A DNA stretch of 64,000 nt from positions 789,683-853,682 of the forward strand of contig NW_003116453.1 in NCBI RefSeq assembly GCF_000003605.2. The letters are read 5' to 3'. Under the pieces are notes generated by a model, which was given only the letters and a program-made list of their open reading frames with translations, was not told the DNA's origin and made no database searches. This document shows positions 1 through 11,092 of the stretch, piece after piece. The DNA is from Saccoglossus kowalevskii. Lineage: Eukaryota > Hemichordata > Enteropneusta > Harrimaniidae. How positions within the stretch are numbered: the first letter of the stretch is position 1; every line of letters starts with the position of its first letter. The position numbers and the translations under genes are program-made.

Positions 1-625
1 CATTGATCAAATACTGAAATTGGCAGCCATGTCTATCCATTGATCCAATACTGAAATGTGCAGCCATGTCTGAACATTGATCAAATACTGAGATTGGAAA
101 CCATGTCTAAACATTGATCAAATACTGAGATTGGCAACCATGTTTAAACATTGATCCAATACTGAGATTGGCAACCATGTTTAAACATTGATCCAATACT
201 GAGATTGGCAACCATGTCTAAACATTGATCCAATACTGAGATTGGCAGCCATGTCTGAACATTGATCCAATACTGAGATTGGCAGCCATGTCTAAACATT
301 GATCAAATACTGAGATTGGCAACCATGTCTAAACATTGATCCAATACTATGATTGGCAGCTATATCTGAACATTGATCAAATACTGAGATTGGCAGCCAT
401 GTCTGAACATTGATCCAATACTGAGATTGGCAACCATGTCTGAACATTGATCCAATACTGAGATTGGCACCATCTGAACATTGATCAAATACTGAGATTG
501 GCAAGCCATGTCTGAACATTGATCAAATATTGAGATTGACAACCATGTCTAAACATTGATCCAATACTGCAATTGGCAGCCATGTCTGAACATTGATCAA
601 ATACGGAGATTGGTGACCATGTCTG
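1..625. repeat. 37-bp minisatellite, about 17 copies
   Basis: Head-to-tail copies of a 37-bp unit whose core reads CATTGATCCAATACTGAGAT, followed by TTGGCAGCCATGTCTGAA, with scattered substitutions. The array is already under way at base 1, so its left end lies outside the window. It sits in the ICE2 intron downstream of exon 7. The short open frames across it come only from the repeat and are not genes. Confidence 0.97.
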
Positions 626-906
626 GGTGAATTTGAATTTGATTTGTTAGAAATATCTAATTCACATATGCCAGATGACAATTTATTGTATTTTTTATTC
701 TTTTAAATTATGGAAAGATAATGGTAATTGTTTTACTTCATCACAAAATTATTTTACTCTCAATATCCTCCAGTTCTCACATGAAGAACCTCTTACTTTC
801 ACATAGTACATTTTGAACACATTGCAATGTTATATTGTCCACCAGACAACTGCACAGATTGGTTAGGCAGCACATCACAAAAAGAATAAATTCATTAGCA
901 CCTCAC
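626..906. other. ICE2 intron sequence, no further feature seen
   Basis: AT-rich intron between the 37-bp minisatellite and the donor of ICE2 exon 7. No conserved coding or repeat signal was seen here. Confidence 0.6.
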
Positions 907-3900
907 CTTGTATTATATTCACTGGAATCTCCCATTGTTCAGTATAATATGGTGGATGGTTGTTAATAAGAGTTTCTAGTCCACTCATTGATATTATCGT
1001 ATCCACTTTATATTTATCAGCTAATTTTTTAGCATTCACATCTTTACTTACAGGCTGAAAAAAAATAATAAGGTTTTCATTTCTATTTTGAATTGGTATT
1101 CACTCCTTTAAACACTCAAGACTAGCTACCAATTTTGTTTTCAACATCAAAATGTTAGTTGAGGTTCACATGAACACTTTTATATATTTTGTTATAGTCC
1201 CTTTGAAGAAAGTTCTCAAAATGGTACAAATAACTTTGAAACAGTGCTCATCTAACATAATTAAAAATAAACGAGAATCCATCATGAACTTGTACACCAT
1301 ATTAAACCTACTTCAAGGCATCCCAAACATTGATTAAAGAATTTACTATTACAATATTATAACAAACTGCATACAGCGTTGGGAGCAATTACCAGTCAGC
1401 AAACAGTCATTTAACCACTCAATAATGTGTTTGTGAATCTTAAGTACTTTTTCCCCTAAACTTGAACCTTAACCAAGGCATATCTTTGAAAGAAAAACAA
1501 TTCTCAGACTGTACTAGCATAGGAAAATTGAGTAATATAAATGAGCAATTCCATAAAATATGAGTCACAAGTTCAATATGAAGTCCATACCTGTCTTTTC
1601 CACTCTGTGCAGGAGCTTTGTGGAATTGAATATACAACATCACATGGTGGGAAATCACATACCATATTAGAATACTGTCTAGATACAAATGTCTTCTTTT
1701 CGTATAACGGTATTACCTTATATGAAACATTACCCTGGGAATTTAATTTAGATATTAGTATTTGTTCTATCTGAAGTGCATTTCCATAGAAACACATAAA
1801 AATCAAACCTTGCATTTGTTATACAATGAATCATTAAAATATTACTTATTCTGACCATGGAAATGTCAATGTAATTTATGTAAACACATGCACTGCTAAT
1901 AGAGCATACATGATAAAATGATACACATATCTAATTACTGTTTGGGAATGTATATTAATTAAATTTATATGTTTTAAATGTTTATCAGTTAAAAATTGCA
2001 TTCACACATCGCACATTTGTGAGATACCATCTCCTGATCAATATATATATAATACAATGTTGAAATTGTAGATTGGTAATGAAAAATTAAATTCAGAATG
2101 CAAATTTAAACGGTCAACAGTTTTTAAATTTTCAACAATAGACAGTTTTTATATTGTATCTAAAGGTAAAGAACCTTCAGAACACTTAAAATTAATTGTG
2201 GAGAAAGTTAAGGACAATTTATCTACTTTTAATATTTAATAATTTTTACATAATTTTATGTTTTTAGCTTGTTCTGGGAGTGATGATTGCAAAGTGAAAA
2301 CTCAACTTTAAAATGTTTCATATGTGTTTCCCACATCAATTTGTGCATATTCGAATTAATTTATTTCACAAAATATGTTGCATACATGTGATAGCCCCAA
2401 ATAGCAATATCCACTCAGAATACAACTTTACTGAAAGTTTCTGTGAATAAGCAACACATTTAACAAAAAAAAAACAAATTATTGATAGAGTGATCTCACC
2501 AGTGTTAATAATGTCTTGACACGTTTCAACATAGAGTCTGATGGAAATGACATGCCAGTACTTATACCTAGAGTCTGGTACAATGAATACTGTTGTGGAT
2601 ACATGCATAGTGAGCTTTTATAGCATGCCATCAACTCCTGAAAAATTAAAACACATTGTTATGGTACAATGAGACACTTTCAAAGACATACAGGGTTACT
2701 ATTTACTTTGCGAGAAACACATATCATGTAATTTAACTGAAATTTAGTTGACTCTGCCTTAAGATACATAATGAATATATCATGAATGTTGTCTTGAATG
2801 GCACACTATATTTCAATTTTTTGATGATTAACAAACAATGAACTAACTCACAAACAATCACACATGTGAGCCAGTAAGTTTCAAGCGTAAAAATGCTGAT
2901 TTATGGATCACCTGTGATAGAATGTTCAATTTCATTGTATCCCTTGCATAGGGGTTTTTCTAGAGAAAAAATGCAAGAGGCAAGAGGAGAACTGCAATTC
3001 AGTGGTGCCACCAATTGGGGGAGATTGGGTTCTTTCTACCAGGGTGTGGAGTTTTTGATAGTTCTAAGTTAAAATGGAACATTCTATGGCTTCCTTGGGG
3101 CCAAAATTACTATCAGACATGTCACAGTTGAAGACTGTGGCCACATGTGATCTCTGGTCAATCAGAATTTTACGGATCTGCTCCCCAGGGTAAGGGGGTG
3201 CATGGCCATGGCATGAGGACACTGCGTCCCTGTTCCCTTGTTTAAAAAAATTCATGCCTTGCATATATTCCAACTTACATAGCATATAAGCTGCATACTA
3301 TATACTTAGACAGCAACATCTTCTGGCAAATTAACATAAATACTTTTCTCCTTTAATACGTTTTTTTTTCTCATTTCCATCTTTCATTGATTTACTGTTT
3401 ATTGCTTATTTTTTTTTATTATTATTTCATCTATTTTTTGTTCAATATTATTACCTACATATATAAATAATTTTTTTGTAATTTTAGTTTGTTGATTTTT
3501 TTTTTTAAACCATTGTTGTGCTTTAGACAGTAATTTGTATGTTTTATATATGTGTTTTAGCAGTTAGTGTAACCATTGTAATTCCTTCTGAGGAATTATA
3601 AGTGTTTCAATAAACCTATATACTATAGACACAACAAACCCATTCCTTTCATTTCATTTTTATAAATATTTATAAATTTCACAATTCAGTATGAAATGAG
3701 AGGAATGGATTAACACATTTTCAAATGCATCATTGGGTTCTGTACTCTTTGATTGGGTGTCATTGAAATTTATAAATAGTTACAGAAATGGAAAAAAAAT
3801 GGGTTTGTTGTGCCAATAGTATTTAATTACCGTATACCACTTTAATTTTGTGGGAAAAAAAATCAGTCAAAATCACAAACATTTATAGCATTGAACATCT

Positions 3901-5984
3901 CTCTGGGATTATACAAAGGTTCTACATTACGGAGTCTGTGGTCACTTTCTCAGAATTTTGTCTTTACCAATGCCAAACAATCTTGAAATTGCAAAAAATT
4001 TGAGGAGTAAAAATTAAACACTTTACACACAATATGTTATATTACAGTTAGCAAATTATATAAAAGTTATTCTGTGACAAACAATAGTATTCCCATTACA
4101 CATACGTCTACATATCTGTTAACATCATTATTAATGAAATTATAATCTTCTGGGCAATGCCTTGCAATATATTCTAAATATCTGTTGAATTCCTCCTGTT
4201 CTGCCATGACTTTTGTCTTTAATTCCTAATGAGAGAAATATACGATTGTATGTTAGAAGGACAAGTGACGTAATTTGCTCTATTTAAGGTGCATACGCTT
4301 ACGTAAATAACAGAGGTGTGTTTATAGTCAAAATAAGTCGTATTTTAATGATCCAGTATACAATAAAAACTATTTTTAGGCAAATATATGTAGTTCTACT
4401 CAAGATGTGCTTCTAAAGCAGCAAATCATGATACTTGAATAGACAGCTCACCAACAAGGCTACCATTGTCTGATTCATGTGGTTTCGCTGACCATCCATG
4501 GCCCTTCCACTGAACACATATGTGATATTGATAGAAAAAGCTGTATTTGACTTCAGTTAAATTAAATGTTTTTTGATTGGGCATGCCAATGAACCATCAA
4601 TCAGCACTCCTGTAACAAGAACTCACAACAATTTTAACCAATAGATTTTGTTGTCTCATATCACAGTTTAACTGATAAAAACATGCATTATAACAAATGA
4701 CTTTGTGTTGCATTCACCATGGAAACGCATCAACAGGGAATACAGGTTTATAGTTTGAATTTTGTCAAAATATAATGGTGAGGTGATGGAGGAATTAATG
4801 AACTTTGACTGGCAAAAATACAGGCCTACCACAAAGAATGAAACAATTTCAGCAATAGTGGCTTGAAACAGGGTCATTTCTAAAATATTTTATTTTTATT
4901 AGGCCACTACATAAACTAAGAAAATAATTTTCAGATCCATGTGGCATATAGTCCATTTTTTCATTTCTGGATGTTATGTGTGAAATAAAACAGAAAAACA
5001 GGACATACACAAGTTATAGCATTGTAGAGGCATCAAAACATCACATGGGATTCAACAAATAATAAACTATTTTTGATGGTGGTTACTTTTGATGAAGTAA
5101 AGATATCTCAACCACCTGAAAGATAGGCATAAGTTCAATATTGAAATATATAAATAAAGGGAAATTGAAGTACAAAATCAAATAATTTTATTTTTGTGGT
5201 AGGCGTTTGATCTGTGTCATTCACACATTATGCCAGATGCTGCAGTGTACAGAAAAAATCCCCAAACTGGTACTACAGTATATGTTCTATTAGAAGTGCA
5301 TATAAAACAAAAATGGCATGTATACTAGATCATTAAAATATGACTTATTTTGTTCATAGACACACGTCTGTCATTTACGTAAGTGTATGTGCCACTAATA
5401 GAGCAAATGCAGTAACTGCTATCAATACTTGAATAATCGTTGTGCCTCCCCTATTTGCATGCTCAGTTGCAGCAACAGTAAGCTTTCACAATGTTTAATC
5501 TAACTTTCTGTTTCTGATTTTTGATGGTAACCATTTCTTTTGAACAATTTATGGTTTTCACAGCCAAAGTGACAGAATTTTGATGTACCGGTAGTCCACA
5601 AGTGAACAGCGCTAATGGCCACTTGACATGTTTAATGACCATCAAACCTGTTTTATCAAAAGTTACAGACATAGTTCCCCAAATCAAGTGGCTCATTCTA
5701 AAACACTGGTACTATGTGATGGTACTCACAAATACAGATAATTTGTTGCCGTATTTTATCAGAATATGATTGTAGCAGGAAAATATTATGGTGAAAAAAT
5801 GTCCTTGTAGTAATCACCAGTAATCATGCTACAAACGCAATCAATATTTTTGTGCCAAGTGACATTTTCAGAAATTGAAGTCACTGCTGTCCCTCCTTAT
5901 TTTTGTCTTAGATGCTAATTGCAAATGATAGACTTTTACGATATGTAATCCGCATAGGAGAATATGCGCATGATAAGTCCTCTA

Positions 5985-6016
<32 letters not shown>

Positions 6017-9000
6017 GTATTGTGACAAACCATGCAGTCTCGATCTCAAACATAATCCTGTGTGTTTGGAAGGCATGGCAGACTGTATTCAGATTTATTT
6101 TGTCGAGTGACAGTTGGCTCCTGGAATCAAACCTTTTCTGTGATTCACTCACCATAAACGTAGTCATCTCTTGTTGATTAGGATACATGCGTAACATCTC
6201 AGTGTGGAAGTGTTGAAATTTTCTCCACAACTTGAGGTACTGTCGTTTATCATGGCTTGTGAGATTTGAAAATCTGGGGTATGGAAACTGAGGTTTGGAA
6301 CTTTGCAACAGCCTCTTAACTTGATATGGTTTCAATGGCTTGGGTAATGTCTTTTTCCTGTGGCAAATTATTATAATACTTCCATGTAATATTGGGCACA
6401 CACTTTTCGCAACATTAAACAGCATTTCCTGGAAATGATCCTTAATTTTAGAGCCAACAGACAAAATTTTAGTCAATTTTCGTTTTTACTCAAAAATTGT
6501 GGCTATTTTTGAACCAATCTTCTGAAAAAGAGTGCAGACTATAAACAGGACTATTTTGTGAATTTGTGATTAAAAGAGGGTACTGCATGGTGGTGAAAAG
6601 GTGATAATACACTGTACATGGCACCTTCCCTTATAATGTGAAACATTGAAATTCGCAAATCCTTAACAAAATTTAAACTTGCCAACCACTATCTGAAAAT
6701 TGAATCAGGTTGGCATACAGGAATGGATATTAAGACAGAGTCTGCAATATGAGCGACAATGACTATGTTGAAGATTAACAACATTTTGTCTTAAATCGTC
6801 CTCGTTATAATGAAATAAGGTTAAAACTTTACATTGTAGCTAATAAATGTATACCAAATTTTGACAAACTTAGTAATAACTATCATCATTATTTACTACC
6901 TAGATACAAAATACCATATTTGGTTGTACTGCTATATATATACTTACTTTTCAAGTTTCTTAACATTGTGTGACGGTACATGCATTTGTAAAAGATTCTC
7001 ATATCTTGGATTTGTGGAGTAGGTTTTAAAGACATCTTCACTAAAAAAGATGCTGTCTTTTGAATCACCATCAGCAACATCCCTAAATAAAAATATAAAT
7101 TGTATACAACAAAATAAGTTCCACCATGGCCATCTGATCAGACATTTTGCATCATTCTTTCATTTTATTTACATAAGAGTTAAACAAATTTCAATTGTAC
7201 AAGAGAAGGAGTTTAGTAGGTTCATTTATAGAAAAGAGAAAATGATCTGGGTAGGGAATGATCCTAAATTAGATTAACTTGTCTTAATGTATTTGCATAC
7301 AATTGCATATAAACTGTCCATGACGAATAAACCTGCTAACATCTATATCCAGACTATGCCTTCATTGTCTGTCTGAGTGTATGTAACTTGATAAAACAGG
7401 TTTGATGATTGTCATTAAACATGTTAAACATATGTCAAGTGGCCATTAACGCTGCTGTCTTGTTAACATTTTAAAACTAAGCTTTAGGCTGGGATAACAT
7501 TAACACATATATGCAGCACTTCAACCACAATAGATAATTTTATCAAAAACAATTAATGAAAGTGTTAATTTAAGTTTAAATTTTGAATAGCCAAGTTAGG
7601 TTCATTACAACACTCATTTTGGATTGTCCTTGAATATAAATATGTGAATAAAATTTAGAGACTCAAAAAGGCAGATAAAAACCATTTGACACGGCAACAA
7701 ATGGTATTTTGGTGCAAATGAATATAATTTTAATAATAACTTTTCATACACCAGTTTCTATCATAGAGGGTGTACAATTTAATAGAGCTTCTCAGCAGCT
7801 GATCACGACCTCTTATTTAATTAGAATCTAATTTTATAAATATTCCCAAAATTTATCGTTAACAACATTCATGGCTAGTGTATCTGACAGCTAAATTACA
7901 TTTGTCAGTTCTTAGTGAACAGGTATTTTACACAGCAATCACTTCATACCAATTGGGTATGAAGGTATTGAAAGTATTACGTTCAATATTGAATGTAGAC
8001 TGCATCTTTTATTCAATCCACTTGTAATGAATTCTTTGTCTACTTCTATTCATTCCCAGAATTCTGTATGGCGAAAATGGTCAAAGAGGATTTTCTGATA
8101 TGTATTTTGTCCTGATCTACTAGTATTTCTAAATGATTTTTTTATGATCTGAAATAAACATAATAATAATGTTATGTAAATTATGTTTTATTATTCATAT
8201 AACACATTTGTAATTATATTTTAAAGAGACATGCATTGCGTTTTCATGTTTTTTTTTTCCCAATTTTTTTTTTAATGCATGTAATAATGAACCAAAATGA
8301 TCTTTGCTGTACCAAATGAGTAAATATGTCACATGACATAAATCTAATATAATAGCACGCAAATAGATGAAAAAGATTTTGGTTGCATGAACATCCTACC
8401 ATTGTACCTGATGTGAGTTCATGTGGTGTTGCCCAGGGACTCAGTGTTACACGGATTGAAAATATCAAGAAAATTTAACATATAGTTTACTTGACACCAT
8501 TATCCTCATTCATTTTTACTATTCACGAAGGCTTTCAGCATTAGATGTGTTAAGTGGCAACCATCACGGTGAAAACAAAGGCATAAAACTCCCAGAAAAC
8601 TGTATATTTTGGGTTTGGAACCTGCGATCAGACCAGCATTCAATCTGAATTGTGTAATACATTTGTTCATAATTGTATATTTTAATATATAATATAGAAA
8701 ACTTCATTTTCAAGAATATATACTATAAATATAATATTTTATGGTATTCAAGATGAGATATTATATTAGGTGGAACCCCCACCCCTAACACTAATCCTAC
8801 CGACAATGGTTCCCTAATTTATTTGTAGAATAGAATCTTTATTGCTATCAAACCCCATATTTGAGGTTTGGATGAAAAGTACAATAAGATAATAAATTCT
8901 GAACACATAAATAACAATACAGGAAAAAATCAAACAAGATGTTATATGCCCCTCCTAAGAACACATATAGAGGGGGGGGCATATACAATTGAATTGGGGA

Positions 9001-10638
9001 TGACGGTTAGAGTTAGAATTAGGGGTGGGTTACAAAAGAAACTTTTTCCAAAATATATATTATCAGAGGTACATTACTTAGTATTTATTTGGATACTCTG
9101 ATACTATACTATGCAATACCTGTGTCAAGGGGCATATCCCACAAAATTACTATTCTCATGCCCCTGTGCTGGTAACCAGACCCCAGCCTAGCTGCAGTTC
9201 TGTAGCTCTGCACCAGCAAAATCCAGAGCTACAGAACTGCGGCTAACCCCAGCCCAACTTTCTCCAATAGAGGGGTGGGGGGTAACCTTTGGAATGTGTG
9301 TGATTATACCAGATAAACAATCCAAGCAAAGTTAATCGCAACTTGTTTATTCATGAAATGAAATGAACTAGCCATGCCCATGGAAAGTAATATCACCCCC
9401 AATATCACGTTCCATACCTAGCTGCGGTTCCGTAGCTCTTTGGTGCGGGGGACGGTCGATTCGTCCCAAATCACATTCGTCCCAAGTCGATTCGTCCCAC
9501 AAGTTGATTCGTCCCAAGTCGATTCGTCCCACAAGTTAATTCGTCCCAAAGTCGATTCGTCCCACAAGTTGATTCGTCCCAAAGTCGATTCGTCCCACAA
9601 GTCAATTCGTCAGATTTAAGGTTAGCCCACTACTAACTCGCCAAATAAGATTTCTAGACATCTCGACCCAAAAATGTCTCAACCCAAGACACTTCGACCC
9701 AAATTGGACATCTCGACCCAGACACCCAGGGCATCGTTGCGCCATTTTGTTTTTGCCGACGTTATATACAAATACACCTTACCTACAACGCTGAGTTATT
9801 AGTTAATAAATACAAATACACCGTACAAGTTATTAGTCAATAAATACAAATACACCTTCGTGCAACGTAGAGTTATTAGTTAATAAATACAAATACACCG
9901 GACATTCAACGTACAAGTTATTAGTTAATAAATACAAATACACCGTTCACGCAACGTGGAGTTATTAGTTAGCGTGTCAGTAGCAGTTGGCATAGAAATC
10001 GACCCTGTTCAAGATCGTAATGCTGACTAAAAATTTAAAAAATGGACGAATGTGAATTGGGACGAATGTGAAATGGGACGAATGTGAATTGGGACGAATC
10101 GACTCGTGGGACGAATGTGAATTGTGACGAATCGACTTGTGGGACGAATGTGTTGGGACGAAAGTGAATTGGGACGAATTGACTGTGAATCTTTGGTGCG
10201 ACCTACAATCGAATTTCGCCCTAACAATTTCATTTGGACGTCTTTTTTTTAATTTTGTTGTTGTACGTCGAACATATGGGCCGGCCAGAGTCAGTCACGT
10301 AAATAATGCGGTCGGCAACATAAGGCTATGATTCCACAGCTAGTTCCATACCTAGCCCTGCGTACAGTGCTGTGTGTAAGGGGACGCGTTTGGTTGATAG
10401 ATGTTCCCACCACATGTAGTTCCATACCCTGCCTCAGTGCCTGACCAAATGTTGGTCATCGACCTCTGCCCCTCGACTCGAACACGGCCCTCGGATGAAG
10501 AGCTGAACGAACTTTATACCCCCCCCCCCCTAAAATTCACTTCCTTAATATTAGCACAAATGTTGGAAACTATTCACGTGTTTTTTTGAATAACGAAATG
10601 CGTGAGGTGACACCTTACCAAATCGACTCTGAAGTCAT
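907..10638 (-). CDS. ICE2: ICE2 / NARG2 homologue, little elongation complex subunit 2 (5' seven exons; 3' part outside window)
   Basis: ICE2 is a subunit of the little elongation complex, which with ICE1 and ELL supports RNA polymerase II transcription of small nuclear RNA genes in the nucleus. Exons, in coding order on the minus strand: 10619-10638 (ATG at 10638), 6948-7082, 6153-6357, 4106-4225, 2500-2637, 1591-1770 and 907-1054. All junctions are GT-AG and the phases chain without a break, giving about 316 residues before the frame leaves the window. Recognition rests on matches to vertebrate ICE2 from memory: a Trp-Asp junction then FFSED (human WDIS..TFFSRE), FPYPRFSNL (human VPYPRFSRF), HCPEDYNF (human KCAQDYN), and INNHPPYYTEQWEIPV (human LNNHGPTYKEQWEIPV) in exon 7. 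The conserved NARG2 C-terminal domain must be encoded left of the window. Exon 1 has only 20 coding bases and is separated by a 3.5-kb intron. The gene is divergent from tra2. Confidence 0.93.
1831..1909 (+). repeat. Dispersed repeat family A, copy 1
   Basis: About 80 bp starting TCATTAAAATATTACTTATT and ending in CTAATAGAGCATAC. It aligns with 5329-5408 in the same orientation and with 4271-4353 in the opposite orientation. All three copies lie in ICE2 introns. The class is unknown; the even length and lack of coding content suggest a MITE or SINE remnant. Confidence 0.65.
3064..3285. other. ICE2 intron 5 sequence around a weak unidentified open frame
   Basis: Within the ICE2 intron between exons 4 and 5 (2638-4105). 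A minus-strand open frame of 73 codons spans this stretch, which is more GC-balanced than its surroundings. It shows no recognisable domain and its splice context is poor. It may be a remnant of a repeat; I would not call it a gene. Confidence 0.3.
3623..3819. mobile_element. MITE with TA target duplication (Tc1/mariner-type)
   Basis: A 197-bp non-coding element. The ends form a terminal inverted repeat: left CTATAGACACAACAAACCC, right (reverse complement) CTATTGGCACAACAAACCC, then ATT in both. The inverted similarity continues inward through an AT-rich part, for about 55 bp in all. TA dinucleotides flank both ends (3621-3622 and 3820-3821), as expected for TA-targeting Tc1/mariner elements. 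It lies in an ICE2 intron. Confidence 0.85.
4271..4353 (-). repeat. Dispersed repeat family A, copy 3 (inverted)
   Basis: Reverse complement of this stretch reads ATTAAAATACGACTTATTTT and ends in AATAGAGCAAATT, matching the copies at 1831-1909 and 5329-5408. Together with the 5.3-kb copy it makes a loose inverted pair in the ICE2 introns. Confidence 0.65.
5329..5408 (+). repeat. Dispersed repeat family A, copy 2
   Basis: Begins ATCATTAAAATATGACTTAT and ends with CTAATAGAGCAAATG. It is closest to the inverted copy at 4271-4353, including the shared ATTTACGTAAG core. ICE2 intron. Confidence 0.65.
5600..5673 (-). repeat. Dispersed repeat family C, inverted partner of 7372-7462
   Basis: The reverse complement carries GATAAAACAGGTTTGATGGT, CATTAAACATGTCAAGTGGC and CATTA. 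The same string with small indels is at 7372-7462 on the plus strand, so the two form an inverted pair 1.7 kb apart that flanks ICE2 exons 2 and 3. Confidence 0.7.
5985..6014. repeat. (AAT)n microsatellite
   Basis: About nine AAT triplets followed by two AAAT steps, directly beyond the donor side of ICE2 exon 3. Read on the minus strand it gives the poly-isoleucine tail of a spurious read-through frame. Confidence 0.9.
6480..6590 (+). repeat. Dispersed repeat family B, copy 1
   Basis: Carries the family core GTGCAGACTATAAACAGGAC, then TATTTTGTGAATTTGTGAT. Related copies are at 22235-22320 (inverted) and 48185-48285. All three also share an upstream GGCTATTTTTG and an AATCTT block, so this is an interspersed repeat of at least 100 bp. 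Confidence 0.75.
7372..7462 (+). repeat. Dispersed repeat family C, copy on plus strand
   Basis: Contains TGATAAAACAGGTTTGATGA and TCAAGTGGCCATTAACGCTG. It is the inverted partner of 5600-5673 and lies in ICE2 intron 1. Confidence 0.7.
7463..8826. other. ICE2 intron 1, AT-rich, nothing recognised
   Basis: No coding exon that chains in phase with ICE2 exons 1 and 2 is seen here, and none is needed because exon 1 (10619-10638) joins exon 2 (6948-7082) directly in frame. No repeat of note apart from short AT runs. Confidence 0.55.
8827..8880 (-). repeat. LINE-like 3' tail remnant
   Basis: On the minus strand this reads as a tail with GCAATAAAGATTCTATTCTA, the (ATTCT)n-type end seen on many CR1/L2-clade LINE 3' ends. 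Only the tail is recognisable; no reverse transcriptase is next to it. Confidence 0.4.
9189..9245. repeat. 22-bp perfect-looking hairpin
   Basis: Inverted repeat with arms TAGCTGCAGTTCTGTAGCTC plus TG (9189-9210) and its complement at 9224-9245, differing at one base, around a loop of about 13 bases. A related string, CTAGCTGCGGTTCCGTAGCT, recurs at 9419, beside the foldback element, so the hairpin probably belongs to the same family. Confidence 0.8.
9455..10186. mobile_element. Foldback-type element with tandem-repeat arms
   Basis: The left arm (about 9455-9611) is a tandem array of GTCGATTCGTCCCACAAG-like units. The right arm (about 10043-10186) is built of the complementary units (GGGACGAATCGACTTGTG), so the arms form a long imperfect inverted repeat. 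The spacer (9612-10042) holds its own small array: five copies of GTTATTAGTTAATAAATAC at spacings of 34 to 45 bp, plus several CGACCCAA motifs. No transposase is encoded. Foldback elements are known for arms made of short tandem repeats; that family call is inference. It sits in ICE2 intron 1. Confidence 0.7.
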
Positions 10639-11092
10639 CCTCGATTCTTGGCACCGAACTGTTTAGAGACTGTGGTTTGTTTTGTCCGATTAATATGGTT
10701 GAAAAAATAATACATACAAAAAAATACGTTTGTCTCAAATTTTCTGATTTTTACAAATATGTTAAACTCAATTTAAATTTACATTATATCACTTATTTAA
10801 GCAAGTATAATTATCTAAATTCTCGCAAATATTTTAGAACATTTGGTTACATTTAAATGAATAAATTGTGCAACGTATTAACCATCGTTCAACACCATAC
10901 TCCTTCCCGTAGTCCCTTGCGATATTTTCTGAAAACCCGCGAAATCTCGCGAGTTCTCAATCGGTGACGTCATTGAATCTTATGCCGCCATTTCTGCCAA
11001 CGCAAGAACGACAGTGACAGAACAGAAGAAGACTAAGTCAGAATATCTCCATTCAGGCGTTTGTGGCACCAGAAATAACATTTACATTAACA
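10639..11092. promoter_or_regulatory. Divergent ICE2/tra2 promoter
   Basis: The ICE2 and tra2 start codons face away from each other 454 bp apart. The interval has no TATA box at a sensible place. It does carry three motifs known from TATA-less housekeeping promoters: TCTCGCGAG at 10945-10953, a palindromic CRE TGACGTCA at 10965-10972, and a YY1-type GCCGCCATTT at 10984-10993. All three lie within 50 bp, about 100-150 bp upstream of the tra2 ATG. The CG-rich character contrasts with the AT-rich surroundings. One promoter driving both genes is inference from this layout. Confidence 0.75.

Noticed and set aside
5982-6476. 164-codon minus-strand frame as a gene
   Set aside because: It is read-through of ICE2 exon 3 (6153-6357) into both introns; its poly-Ile end comes from an (AAT)n run.
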